In this document: positions 8,701 through 18,000 of the stretch, piece by piece
Position numbering within the stretch: the stretch's first letter is position 1
How the letters are laid out: each line of letters begins with the position of its first letter
Source: Arthrobacter nitroguajacolicus_D
GTDB taxonomy: Bacteria; Actinomycetota; Actinomycetes; Actinomycetales; Micrococcaceae
Assembly: GCF_031455195.1 (NCBI RefSeq)
Contig: NZ_JAVDSH010000008.1
Coordinates: 124,001-188,000 of the forward strand
Length of the DNA stretch: 64,000 nucleotides
Reading direction: 5' to 3'
Program-made: the position numbers and the translations under genes
The notes under the pieces: model-generated
Databases searched by the model: none
What the model was told of the DNA's origin: nothing
What the model saw: only the letters and a program-made list of their open reading frames with translations

Positions 8701-10005
8701 GGTACAAGCACCACCCTGGCGACCATCGCGCTGACCCTTGCGAAGAATACAGATCCCGCCGACATGGACCTGATGATTCTGGACATGGGTTCCGGCGACC
8801 TGGAGATGCTCAAACGCCTGCCCCACACGGTGGCCTATGTGGGAACCGGTGCCGGCGCCAAGGAGCAACAAGCTCGTTTCCTGCGGCACCTGAACACTGA
8901 GTTGGAAAGCCGCCGCGCGGCACCGGGCACGCACCGTCGCACCGTGGTTCTGCTGGACGGCCTGGCATCCCTGCGCGACGAATTCCAGGACTTTGAGGGG
9001 CAGCAACTGCTGGGTCTGCTGTACCGGGCTTACGCAGACGGGCCCGCTCTTGGCCTGTCCTTTGCCGTGACCACCACCCGCGCCAAAGCCGTTCCCTCGG
9101 TCATGAACGAGGTAACGCTGCAGAAGTGGCTCTTCCGGCTGGCTGATAACTACGATTACTCTTCGCTGGGCGTGCGGGCCAAGAATGTCCCCGCGGCACT
9201 CCCCGGGCGCTGCGTGGACCCCCGCACTTCCCTGCAAATGCACGTTGCGACGCCTGGGATCGGGCTGCAGGCTGCGGTGGACCGCGTCCGGCAAGACTGG
9301 GCAGATGCTCCCGCCAAGACCACTGCGATCCGGAGCCTGCCCACCGACGTCACCATGGCGGATTTGGGCGTCAAGCCACAACTCGAAACTGAGCCTTGGC
9401 ACATCCCCGTGGGAATCCGCGAAACGGACCTCGCACCTGCGTTCCTGGAAATTTACGAGGGTGAGCATGCCCTGATCGCCGGACCAGCCCGTTCGGGAAA
9501 GTCCACCTTGCTCCTTGCCTTGGCCGATGCTGTCCGGGGCACGGCCACCTCCCGGGGACCCGCGCAGGTCTGGGGCATCTGCGACCGCCGCTCACCGCTG
9601 GCCACCGCTGATCTGGACCGGACAGCCGTGGGCGTGGACGAGGTTCCAGCGTTGCTGGCCTCACTGCGGATCGAACGCGGCCCCGTGTTCTTGTTGATCG
9701 ACGACGCCGAACGCTTTGAAGACACCGATCAGTCCATCGCAGGGATCGTGGCCTCCGGCCCCCCGGGGCTCTGCATCGTTGCGTCGGGACGGGCCGCTGA
9801 TCTCCGTGGACTGTACAGCCACTGGAGCAAGACGGTCCGAAAGTCACGGCTGGGCGTCCTGCTCCAGCCAGACATCAATTACGACGGCGAACTGCTGGGT
9901 GCCACTCTTCCGCGGAAGGCACCTGTAGCCTTGACCGCCGGACGCGGGTATCTAGGGGTGGGCGGGCAGATATCCCTGATCCAGTCGATAAGCCCGGGCA
10001 GCTAG
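5716..10005 (+). CDS. FHA-domain FtsK/SpoIIIE ATPase, EssC/EccC type (T7SS motor)
   Basis: The start is GTG 5716, chosen for the AGGAGG at 5701; the reading frame stays open further upstream but lacks such a signal. Length is 1429 aa. Residues about 1-75 look like a ubiquitin/YukD-type fold (inference). Residues about 100-173 are an FHA domain (GRSPHADLSL, the GSTNGTLVNG core) that would bind phosphothreonine. Residues about 230-262 give two close membrane segments. Three FtsK/SpoIIIE ATPase modules follow: P-loop GGTTGSGKS at about 652 with Walker B LLLVVDEF near 756; a degenerate P-loop GVAGSGTS near 991; and GPARSGKS near 1256 with FLLIDDAE. One chain with three P-loops and N-terminal FHA is the EssC arrangement of T7SSb rather than split mycobacterial EccC. 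The downstream kinase starts 11 bp later. Confidence 0.93.
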   Translation: MRVLIDLDDRRFECEVAHAAPATTVSDLVEAAGGPRVAPDEPVFVNETEVRGATPLSELILLEGSRISRAPWPAPHRVRGWSLTLAGGQRTGGVVDVPEGRDMLVGRSPHADLSLPTESASWDHFRLRSEEDGLRVVDGGSTNGTLVNGEPVGEDGVLVTRTATITAGGTVLLLRPALDETPAPAPGSLHNLTPAATAPFNRPPRPGRAPAGDPLVPPSRKDVPPANKFSYITVLAPLVMAVAMVMILRDMRFAMFAMLSPVMAVGMWFEQKRRHARGLKEEAERFDGALKEFEQQIRKAAEVETARRHRMVPDPATVVRRPALPATSLWQRRADSEDFLALHAGTGDVPWKPEVDRAAGSRPDEKVKETLTAARLLAAPVLVDLTDAGVVGIVGSRDGALALARSLVAQAAVHVGPADLTIGVFCDAGRADEWEWASWLPHTRQTGSSLGERWMSAHRETSLAMLRSLKDAVEELPTPALMVVLDSDVLTEGRDAPARALLGMGRSVPGGHVNPQQRPPRVAGIVIATSEEQLPASCTTIIKVGTDAAATVDQPEDLTRVEDVILAGLDQEEALRCATRLAHFDDPELSVPGASLPSLVRMPSLLGYERPDAATIRRMWQAPTGVSTPIGTGENGPLTLDLVKDGPHGLVGGTTGSGKSEFLRSLVAGLAARNDPTRLNFILVDFKGGAAFKACERLPHTIGTISNLDEQLADRALIALEAEMERRQRVFAEAGEGIDNLSAYLATNPAEPMPRLLLVVDEFAMLAKEYPDVLTALVSIGAVGRTLGVHMILATQRPAGVVSDDILANTNLRVALRVQSRDDSNNVIGVPAASAIGRAQMGRAFVKLGQDDITPVQTALVTGQAQLDGGPAVDVRDIRQFGVPAPAPALARSAAADENDLELLIDAVVEANAEAGYTPPRQVWPEALGERVELEGFAMEADSVDDSPRVLPTVGRVHGSNVLVTLLDEPELQRQSAAGWDMSMGNLMLMGVAGSGTSTTLATIALTLAKNTDPADMDLMILDMGSGDLEMLKRLPHTVAYVGTGAGAKEQQARFLRHLNTELESRRAAPGTHRRTVVLLDGLASLRDEFQDFEGQQLLGLLYRAYADGPALGLSFAVTTTRAKAVPSVMNEVTLQKWLFRLADNYDYSSLGVRAKNVPAALPGRCVDPRTSLQMHVATPGIGLQAAVDRVRQDWADAPAKTTAIRSLPTDVTMADLGVKPQLETEPWHIPVGIRETDLAPAFLEIYEGEHALIAGPARSGKSTLLLALADAVRGTATSRGPAQVWGICDRRSPLATADLDRTAVGVDEVPALLASLRIERGPVFLLIDDAERFEDTDQSIAGIVASGPPGLCIVASGRAADLRGLYSHWSKTVRKSRLGVLLQPDINYDGELLGATLPRKAPVALTAGRGYLGVGGQISLIQSISPGS

Positions 10006-10016
10006 GGAGAGTACGC

Positions 10017-11999
10017 ATGCAAATGGCACAAACTGGGCAGGCGCTGGGAGCCTCCTACCGCTTCGGCGAGCGGGTGGGCTCAGGCGCCGTGGGCGAGGTC
10101 TGGACCGTCACCTCCACGGACGGCCGCACCTTGGCAGCCAAAGTGCTGCGCCCCGAGCACGCCGATGACCCGTCCCTGGTGGAGCGGTTCGTCCGCGAGC
10201 GATCGGTGTTGCTCGGCCTACAGGACTCCCACATTGTCACCGTGCGGGACATGGTGGTGGAAGGTGAACGGCTTGCCATCGTCATGGACTTCATCGCGGG
10301 CGGTTCGCTGCGTGATGTGGTCAAGGAAGCCGGACCGCTGGCACCCGAAGATGCCGTAAACGTGGCCGCTGAAATCTTCGACGCCCTCGCATTCGCCCAT
10401 TCGCGCGGCGTAACGCATCGGGATATCAAGCCGGACAATGTGCTCCTCGCTCGTCCGTGGTCCGAGCGTGAAACCGGAGACATCCGGGTTTCCGACTTCG
10501 GCATTTCCGATGTTGTGGGCGAAAAAATCCGTCAGACCACTGGCCTGATCGGCACTCCGCAGTACATGCCTCCTGAACTCATCAGCCAAGGCCGGTCCGG
10601 CCCTCTCGGCGACGTCTACTCTACGGGCGTCCTGCTCTACGAACTTTTGTCCGGCCGTACGCCGTTCGCCGGACCGGGAACAGATTTCAGTGTTGCCTAC
10701 CGGCATGTTTCTTCACGTCCGCCCCGCATTCCGGTGGATGAAGCGCTGTGGGGCATCCTCGACCAACTGTTGTCCAAGGATCCCGCCCAGCGCCCCACGG
10801 CAGGTGAGGCTGTTTCGATGCTCCGGCGTTTGGCACCGAAACTGGCCGGTACCGCCCCGATCGCCCGGGTGGAAGCCCCGGAAGACTTCGACGACGTCGA
10901 ACGTCACGCCACTGTGGTCCGCGGAGCCTTTACTGACGACGAACTCGCTGCCTTCGCGGCGGCCCCGGCTGCCGGCGTCGATGCCGTGGTTCCGGACCTT
11001 GGGCAGGCGGGCAGCGCCACCATCGCCCGGCCCATGCCACGCCGTGAGGTCCAATCCCGGATGGACGATCGTCCGGAGGAGAAGGACACCACCCCCTTTT
11101 GGCGGACACGCAAGGCGCTGCTTCTGGCCGCGGGCGCGGTTCTCCTCATCGTGGCAATGGTGGTGGGCTTTATCCTCCTGTCCCCCACCAGTCCGCAGGC
11201 AGCGCCGACGCCCGCCGGACAGCAGTTGTCAACGCAGTTGCAGGACCCGGCCACACCCACGGGCCTGACCATTTCACGGAGCGCCGCGTACGAGCCGTCC
11301 TCCGGGCAGGTCCGCTTGACGGTGTCCTATTCGGCACAGAAAGCACCGCTGTCCGGTGAATTCCTTGAGGTCATCCCCGGCTTGGCTGAGAATGATGCAT
11401 GCCCAGCCGTCACATGGGATGGTGCTACCGCGAGCCGAAACCAGGTCTCCATCACCGGCCTGGATGTTGAGTGCGGCTGGAAGCTCTCGGGAATGGAGAT
11501 CCCCGCAGGCGGGTCCATCCAGGCGACCGCCAAAGTGCCCGTCGCACCAACGGACCAGAAGTCTCTGGATGCTTGGCTGCGTTCAGGATCCGAGGCAACC
11601 AAGGCTGCAACCCAGGACCCGGCAGTCAAGGGAACGGCCTACCCCGTACAACGCCTGAAGGGCGTGGAGGTGCGCACGCCTGCCCGGGTTGTGACGCCCA
11701 GCCCTCTGAAGATCACTTTGGTTCCTGTGTGGGCGGGCGGTGCCGACGAGTTGAACCCGCTCTACGTCAGCCCTTCGTCGGGCAAACCGTCACAAATGCT
11801 CGCCGCCGTGACCGGAGGCGAGAAGGGTCTGCGATTCGCCGATGGTTGCGGCGGGGCGTTGGCTGTAGACAGTTCGGGGCTCACCGTCACGGCCCTGCAG
11901 ATCACTCCCCAGTGCACCGTGCGGGCCAGCGTTGGAAACTTCACTGAACTCCAGTCCGCGCCATTCGGCATCACGTCGCGGGAGAACGCAGGGGACTAG
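10017..11999 (+). CDS. Transmembrane serine/threonine protein kinase with novel extracellular domain
   Basis: This 660-aa protein has a complete Hanks-type kinase domain at residues about 14-275: glycine loop GSGAVGEV, ATP-binding Lys42, catalytic HRD with Asp136, DFG at 160-162, and a GTPQYMPPE activation-segment end. A Pro/Asp-rich juxtamembrane segment leads to one membrane span (about 366-388, LLLAAGAVLLIVAMVVGFILL). A 260-residue extracytoplasmic region follows that is not PASTA and has paired Cys residues; I do not recognise it. An alternative start is Met3. It lies 11 bp after the FHA-containing ATPase, so the FHA domain is a plausible docking site for this kinase's phosphothreonine (inference). 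It is the last gene of the T7SS-like operon. Confidence 0.93.
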   Translation: MQMAQTGQALGASYRFGERVGSGAVGEVWTVTSTDGRTLAAKVLRPEHADDPSLVERFVRERSVLLGLQDSHIVTVRDMVVEGERLAIVMDFIAGGSLRDVVKEAGPLAPEDAVNVAAEIFDALAFAHSRGVTHRDIKPDNVLLARPWSERETGDIRVSDFGISDVVGEKIRQTTGLIGTPQYMPPELISQGRSGPLGDVYSTGVLLYELLSGRTPFAGPGTDFSVAYRHVSSRPPRIPVDEALWGILDQLLSKDPAQRPTAGEAVSMLRRLAPKLAGTAPIARVEAPEDFDDVERHATVVRGAFTDDELAAFAAAPAAGVDAVVPDLGQAGSATIARPMPRREVQSRMDDRPEEKDTTPFWRTRKALLLAAGAVLLIVAMVVGFILLSPTSPQAAPTPAGQQLSTQLQDPATPTGLTISRSAAYEPSSGQVRLTVSYSAQKAPLSGEFLEVIPGLAENDACPAVTWDGATASRNQVSITGLDVECGWKLSGMEIPAGGSIQATAKVPVAPTDQKSLDAWLRSGSEATKAATQDPAVKGTAYPVQRLKGVEVRTPARVVTPSPLKITLVPVWAGGADELNPLYVSPSSGKPSQMLAAVTGGEKGLRFADGCGGALAVDSSGLTVTALQITPQCTVRASVGNFTELQSAPFGITSRENAGD

Positions 12000-12090
12000 C
12001 TTGCGACGCCGAGGGGTTGGCTTTCGCGACTTTCAAGCACTTTAAAGCCACGAGATCCCACCCTCGGTACCATGGGAAGCGGAGGCAATC

Positions 12091-12648
12091 ATGGCCAAGT
12101 CACCGCAACGAACAAGCAAAAGCACTGACTACGAGTTCGTCACAGTCTGGCGGGTGGCGGGAACCCGCGAGGAAGTAGTTGACGTCCTCGGCAACGCCGC
12201 GACGCTCAAACAATGGTGGCCCGCTGTGTACCTCACCGTGACGCCGTTGGACCCAGGTGGGCCGGACGGCGTTGGAGCCTCGTTCGATCTCCACACCAAA
12301 GGCTGGCTCCCCTACACGCTGCGTTGGCGGCTCACTGTTACCGAGCCAGTCACGATCGACGGCTTCGCCCTCACCGCCACGGGAGACCTCAACGGCATGG
12401 GCCGTTGGACCTTCGAGACCGACGGACCGGAAGTTGTCATCACTTACGACTGGAGGGTCAGCACAGCCAAGCCGCTTCTTCGCCGGCTCAGTTGGCTCCT
12501 CAAACCGGCATTCTCCGCCAACCACCACTGGGCAATGGCGCGCGGCGAAGAGAGCCTGAAACTGGAGCTCCGCCGTCGTCGTTCCGGCATGGCGGGGAAT
12601 ATACCTGAACCTCCCAAACCCACTTTTGTTCGGCGCGCGAGGGGTTAG
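12091..12648 (+). CDS. SRPBCC (START-like) family protein
   Basis: This 185-aa protein resembles polyketide cyclase/SRPBCC proteins: an opening strand YEFVTVWRVAG, helix with the TLKQWWPAVY motif typical of coenzyme-Q-binding/cyclase homologues, several beta strands, and a long C-terminal helix (NHHWAMARGEESLKLEL). These proteins form a helix-grip fold with a hydrophobic cavity; the ligand is unknown. A good GGAGG site precedes the ATG. It is 91 bp after the kinase gene on the same strand and is probably a separate unit. The basic tail may be disordered. Confidence 0.8.
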   Translation: MAKSPQRTSKSTDYEFVTVWRVAGTREEVVDVLGNAATLKQWWPAVYLTVTPLDPGGPDGVGASFDLHTKGWLPYTLRWRLTVTEPVTIDGFALTATGDLNGMGRWTFETDGPEVVITYDWRVSTAKPLLRRLSWLLKPAFSANHHWAMARGEESLKLELRRRRSGMAGNIPEPPKPTFVRRARG

Positions 12649-12773
12649 CTCCCGGCTCAGTTGTCCACATAGCTACCCATCCGAGGCCGGACCGGTTCCG
12701 AACTCCCGATAGAATCAAGACGCTGACCAACCAGCAACCCAGAGACGCCAACACAAGAGTTAGGGGTGGACCC

Positions 12774-13394
12774 GTGCGCATATCGCAGCCCCGGGCACCC
12801 TTTCATGCTTTGCGGTCTGCCAGCGTCTCGCTGGTCATTGTTCTCCTGGCAGCTGGAGCACACGTCGTAGGTGGCGGAGAGCTTCCCACGGCACCGGTCC
12901 TGATCGCCCTTATCGCGCTGACCTCGTTGGCCACCACATTGGCCACCCGTTTCAAACTCAACATCGTCACCATGGTCGCGCTGTTGGGTGCGGGCCAAAT
13001 CGCACTCCACGAGGCGTTCACCGCCCTTGGGCCGATCGTGGCTGCAGCACACGGAACGAGCCACCACCTGGGCACGGAAACCCCGCCCCCAAGCTTGGAC
13101 ATTGCTTCAGCCCATATCCATGAACTCAGCGGAACGTTTGGTGCCCTGATGCTGATGGCACACGTCATCGCCATCATCGGCTCGGCTGTTCTGCTGGCCA
13201 AGGGCGAGGACGCGCTCTGGCAGCTGGCGGTCTGGTTGCGGCCGCTGCTCGCCCTGCCCACCTTGGTGTTCAGGCCCGACGCCGGTGCGTCACCAATCGC
13301 AGTTGGCGCACCTGGCGTCTACATCCCCCGCCCCTGGCGGAACCTCAGGCAAGACAGCCGACGCGGGCCGCCCGCCGTCGTCGTACCTTCCTAG
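12774..13394 (+). CDS. His-rich multi-span membrane protein, possibly copper-related
   Basis: This 206-aa protein starts at GTG 12774 after GTTAGGGGTGGACCC. It has about four hydrophobic segments: residues about 14-34, 42-58, 62-80 and 122-142, with a fifth amphipathic one near 152-165. The loop between spans three and four is rich in potential metal ligands (HGTSHHLG, SAHIHEL), and further His lie in the spans. No catalytic motif is visible. It sits 97 bp upstream of the YcnI copper-binding protein, and such membrane proteins often accompany ycnI in Actinobacteria, so a role in copper handling is a guess from context. The C-terminal 35 residues are basic and low complexity. Confidence 0.65.
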   Translation: MRISQPRAPFHALRSASVSLVIVLLAAGAHVVGGGELPTAPVLIALIALTSLATTLATRFKLNIVTMVALLGAGQIALHEAFTALGPIVAAAHGTSHHLGTETPPPSLDIASAHIHELSGTFGALMLMAHVIAIIGSAVLLAKGEDALWQLAVWLRPLLALPTLVFRPDAGASPIAVGAPGVYIPRPWRNLRQDSRRGPPAVVVPS

Positions 13395-13491
13395 TTCCGC
13401 CCGGCACCAAAGCCAGCACAAGCCTTGCATGGTGACGGGCTCCAAACCCGTACCCGCGCCGCCTCAGCCGGCGCACCCGAAAGGCAATCCC

Positions 13492-14229
13492 ATGAAGACG
13501 TCCTCGATCCGTCGTACCCTGTCCGCAACCGCTGTAGCCGGTGGAACCGCCGCCCTGATGATGGCTGGCCTGGCAGGGGCGTCCGCCCACGTTTCGGCCG
13601 ATCCGAACAAGACCGCAGCCAACTCGTATGCACTGGTGACGTTCGGCATTCCGCACGGTTGTGACACCTCCCCCACTACAAAGGTGACCATCAACCTGCC
13701 TCAGGAATTGACCGACGCCCAGCCGACGGTCAACCCCAACTGGTCGGTCGAAAAGGTCAGCGAAACCCTCGCCGAGCCCAAGAAGCTGGACGACGGTACC
13801 ACCATCACCAAGCGCACAAGCCAGATCGTGTACACGGCCAAGACCCCGCTGGACCCGCACCTTCGTGACGCCTTGGTTCTGTCGGTGAAATTGCCGGATG
13901 CAGCAGGCAAGACGATCTACTTCCCCACGCTCCAGACGTGTGAGCTGGGTCAAACTGACTGGTCCGAAATCGCCAAGGAGGGCCAGGATGAGCACGAGCT
14001 CAAAGCACCGGCCCCGTCTGTCACCATCACTGCCGCTGACGCAGCAGGAGATCACCACGCTGCAACCGCCGTCTCCACCGAGCAAGCATCAGTGGTGACT
14101 GAGGACGGTTCGCAGGCCCGCAGCTGGGCGGGCCTGATCGCGGGCATTGCCGGACTCGGCCTGGGTGGGGCTGCCTTCTTCCGCAGCCGTTCGGCGAAGC
14201 CTGCCGTGGCCAAGGCCGACACCAAGTAG
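13492..14229 (+). CDS. ycnI: YcnI family copper-associated membrane-anchored protein (DUF1775)
   Basis: The ATG at 13492 (after CGAAAGGC) gives 245 aa. A signal peptide ends ASA-HVSA, so the mature protein begins with His33, as in YcnI proteins, where the N-terminal His binds Cu(II) together with conserved Trp and Glu residues; NWSVEK and LSVKLPD segments of the family are present. The single domain (residues 33-180) is followed by a Thr/Ala/Ser linker with a DHHAA motif and a C-terminal membrane span (about 212-230) with basic tail, placing it on the outer face of the membrane. The framing membrane protein upstream and DUF4232 lipoprotein downstream may share its role. Confidence 0.88.
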   Translation: MKTSSIRRTLSATAVAGGTAALMMAGLAGASAHVSADPNKTAANSYALVTFGIPHGCDTSPTTKVTINLPQELTDAQPTVNPNWSVEKVSETLAEPKKLDDGTTITKRTSQIVYTAKTPLDPHLRDALVLSVKLPDAAGKTIYFPTLQTCELGQTDWSEIAKEGQDEHELKAPAPSVTITAADAAGDHHAATAVSTEQASVVTEDGSQARSWAGLIAGIAGLGLGGAAFFRSRSAKPAVAKADTK

Positions 14230-14334
14230 CGCCCCCACGGGTTGGCGTCCGGAATATCACGATCCGGGCGCCAATCCGCGCACTTGGCCGTGGCTGAATT
14301 GACTCATGTCGCGGCCAAAGCAAGGCTGGTGCCC

Positions 14335-14973
14335 ATGTGGACTCAGCGCATCAAAACCGGACTTGTGACGACGACGGCAGCAGCCTCATTGCTGCTCCTT
14401 GCGGCCTGTGGGCCCAGCCCCAGCCCCGCGGGATCCAGCAGCGCCCCGCCCGCGAGCACGACACCGTCGGCGTCGGCTTCGTCCATGCCGTCCCAAACGG
14501 CCACGATGACGCCGTCGCCCTCCGCGACAGCCACGTCCGCCGCACCCGCAGCCCCCGCGCTGTGCAAGGCAGCATCGCTCACTGCAACAACCGATGCAAC
14601 CGGCGGCGGAGCAGCAGGCAGTGTCTACGAAAAGCTGATCCTGACGAACTCCGGCACGGCCACCTGCGTCCTTGAAGGATTTGCAGGTGTTTCGCTGACC
14701 GCGGACGCCAGCGGTGAACCGATCGGCGAGCCAGCAACGCGTGAAACCACCACACCGGTTACTAAGATCGAGCTGGCGCCGGGTAAGTCTGCCTGGGCTG
14801 AAATCCGCTACACGCAGGCCGGAAACTACGGCGACTGCGCGCGCGTTGCCGCAGCAGGATTCCGGATCTACCCTCCAAATGACACGGCTTCGCTGTTTGT
14901 TGCCGAACCCCACGATGCTTGCAGCAATGCCGGGATCAAGCTCCTGACCGTCACTGCCTTCCAGGCCGTCTAG
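14335..14973 (+). CDS. DUF4232-type lipoprotein
   Basis: The ATG at 14335 gives a 212-aa lipoprotein: basic n-region, hydrophobic core and lipobox LLAAC with Cys25. A Ser/Thr/Pro/Ala-rich linker (residues about 28-75) precedes a C-terminal domain with the DUF4232 pattern: CKAASL near the start, LILTNSGTATCVLEGFAGVSL, and a final disulfide Cys pair. Such proteins are surface-anchored in Actinobacteria with unknown function. The longer reading frame from 14242 would place the signal peptide internally, so it was not used. It lies 105 bp downstream of ycnI. Confidence 0.82.
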   Translation: MWTQRIKTGLVTTTAAASLLLLAACGPSPSPAGSSSAPPASTTPSASASSMPSQTATMTPSPSATATSAAPAAPALCKAASLTATTDATGGGAAGSVYEKLILTNSGTATCVLEGFAGVSLTADASGEPIGEPATRETTTPVTKIELAPGKSAWAEIRYTQAGNYGDCARVAAAGFRIYPPNDTASLFVAEPHDACSNAGIKLLTVTAFQAV

Positions 14974-15029
14974 CTGTCTCCCCCACGGCTGCGGCTAATT
15001 CTGTCGGAGCCGTGGGGCATGATGGAGGA

Positions 15030-18000
15030 ATGCAGGAGCCGCAGGCGTCGGAGGGCGCCATCAGCCGTTTCAGCCAGGCAACCAGGGAATGGTTCCTAGG
15101 CGCCTTTTCCGAGCCCACGCCCGCGCAGGATGGCGCTTGGAATGCGATCTCCTCCGGCTCCCATGCCCTTGTGGTGGCGCCTACGGGCTCCGGCAAGACC
15201 CTCGCCGCGTTCCTTTGGGCTTTGGACCGGCTGCATGCCACTCCAACGGATACGCTGCCCGGACTCGAAACGGTTCCAGCCAACGGCAAAGGCCGGGCCA
15301 AGCGCCCCAAAACCAAGACCCGTGTCCTCTACATCTCACCGCTCAAGGCCTTGGGCGTGGACGTGGAGCGCAACCTCCGCGCACCGCTGATCGGCATCAC
15401 CCAGACCGCCAAGAGGCTGGGGCTTCCGGCGCCGCTGGTGACTGTCGGGGTCCGCTCCGGTGATACGACGGCGGCAGATCGCCGAACGCTGCTGACCAAC
15501 CCGCCGGACATCCTTATCACCACTCCGGAATCCCTATTCCTCATGCTGACGTCCCGGGCCAGGGAAACGCTCAGCGAAGTGGACACCATCATCATTGATG
15601 AGGTTCACGCTGTAGCCGGCACCAAGCGCGGTGCGCACTTGGCGGTATCGCTTGAACGGCTGGATGCGCTCCTGCCGAAGCCCGCACAGCGCATTGGCCT
15701 CTCTGCGACGGTCCAACCCCGTGAGTTGGTGGCGCAGTTCCTGGCGGGCCAGGCGCCCGTGGAGATCGTCGCACCTCCGTCCAAGAAAAACTGGAACCTG
15801 ACAGTTACTGTGCCTGTTGAGGACATGTCGGACCTCCAGGGTGCGGCAGGGGCGTTCGACTCGGGTCCGGCCTCGGGTTTGCAACCCCAGGCCTCCATCT
15901 GGCCGCATGTGGAGGAACAGATCGTGGATCTGGTCCTGTCCAAGCAGTCCACCATTGTGTTTGCCAATTCCCGCAGGCTGTCGGAGCGGCTAACGGCCCG
16001 GCTTAACGAGATCTACGCCGAACGCCAACTCATGGCAGTGGGAGGCGGAGCGTGGGCGGCACCGGATGACAACCCGGGAGTGCCGGCATCCACAGCGACT
16101 CCAGCGCACATGATGGCGCAGGCAGGCAGTACCACCGGCGCGGACCCGGTCCTGGCCAGGGCACACCACGGCTCGGTGTCCAAGGACCAGCGGGCCATGA
16201 TCGAGGACGACCTCAAATCCGGGAGGCTGCGCTGCGTTGTGGCCACGTCGTCGCTGGAGCTTGGCATCGACATGGGGGCCGTGGACCTGGTCATCCAGGT
16301 TGAGTCACCACCCTCGGTGGCCAGTGGCCTCCAGCGTGTCGGCCGCGCCGGACACCAGGTAGGCGAAATTTCCGAGGGCGTACTCTTCCCCAAGCACCGC
16401 GCCGACCTCCTGCATACCAGCGTCACCGTGGAACGTATGCTCAGCGGCCAGATCGAGCGCTTGAGCATTCCGGCCAACCCGCTCGACATCCTCGCCCAGC
16501 AGACGGTTGCCGCCACCGCCCTGGGCAGCATCGACGTGGAGGACTGGTTCAGCACAGTGCGTCGGTCTGCGCCGTTCGCGAGCCTTCCCCGCTCCGCTTT
16601 CGAAGCAACGCTGGACCTGTTGGCTGGACGTTATCCCTCCGACGAATTTGCCGAACTCCGGCCGCGCATCATTTGGGACCGTCACGCCGGGACCATTGAG
16701 GGTAGGCCTGGCGCCCAGCGCCTTGCCGTTACTTCAGGTGGCACCATCCCGGACCGTGGGCTGTTCGGTGTGTACATCATCGGCACCGAGGTTGAGGGAT
16801 CCTCCTCCCCCGGCAGCGCGGACGGAAGTGAGCCCACTGCTTCGGCCCGTGCTGCGAAGGGCGGACGCCGCGTCGGGGAACTCGACGAAGAAATGGTTTA
16901 TGAATCCCGGGTGGGCGACGTCTTCGCCCTGGGCGCCACCAGTTGGAAGATCGAGGACATCACCCACGATCGCGTCCTGGTCTCGCCCGCCTTCGGACAA
17001 CCCGGCAAGCTGCCCTTTTGGAAGGGTGACTCGCTGGGCCGTCCCGTGGATCTGGGCCGCGCATTGGGGGCGTTCATCCGGGAACTTTCAGCCGCTGACG
17101 AAGCACCCGCCATGGAGCGTTGCCAGGCCAGCGGGCTGGATGCCTTCGCTGCCAGCAACCTGCTGCAGTACTTGAGGGAGCAGAAGGAAGCCACGGAGAT
17201 CGTCCCCAGCGACCGCACGTTGGTGGTGGAACGCTTCCATGACGAACTTGGAGACTGGCGCGTTGTCCTCCACAGCCCGTTCGGGATGCCCGTTCATGCC
17301 CCGTGGGCACTAGCCGTGGGCCAGCGCCTGCAGCAGCGTTACGGCCTGGATGGTTCGGCCATGGCAGCGGACGACGGCATTGTGCTGCGCGTCCCCATGA
17401 TGGAAGACGAACCGCCTGGCGCTGACCTGTTCCTTTTCGATCCCGAGGAACTCGAGCAGATCGTCACGACGGAAGTGGGCGGCAGCGCCCTGTTCGCTTC
17501 CCGGTTCCGGGAATGCGCAGCCCGGGCACTGCTGTTGCCCCGCCAGAACCCCGGCAAACGGCAACCACTTTGGCAGCAGCGCCAGCGCTCTGCCCAGTTG
17601 CTGGACGTCGCCAAGAAATACCCTTCCTTCCCTATCGTGCTCGAAGCAGTCCGCGAGTGCCTGCAGGATGTTTACGATCTGCCCGCGCTCAAAGACATTG
17701 CGGCATCGGTGGAGCGCCGCGAGCTCAGGATCGTGGAAACGACCACGCAGCAGCCTTCCCCGTTCGCCAAGTCCCTCCTGTTTGGCTACGTGGCCCAGTT
17801 CCTTTACGAGGGCGATTCACCGCTCGCCGAACGGCGGGCCGCTGCCCTGGCACTGGACTCCACACTCCTCAATGAGCTCCTGGGGCGGGTGGAACTCCGT
17901 GAACTCCTGGACGCGTCCGTCATTGACCGGACCGAGCTGGAGTTGCAACGGCTCCTGCCTGACAGGCGGGTTCGTGCCATGGAGGGGGTGGCGGACCTTT

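Noticed and set aside
7117..9468. 783-codon minus-strand open frame
   Set aside because: Lies fully antisense to the ATPase gene, whose domains and motifs are clear; no motif on this strand.
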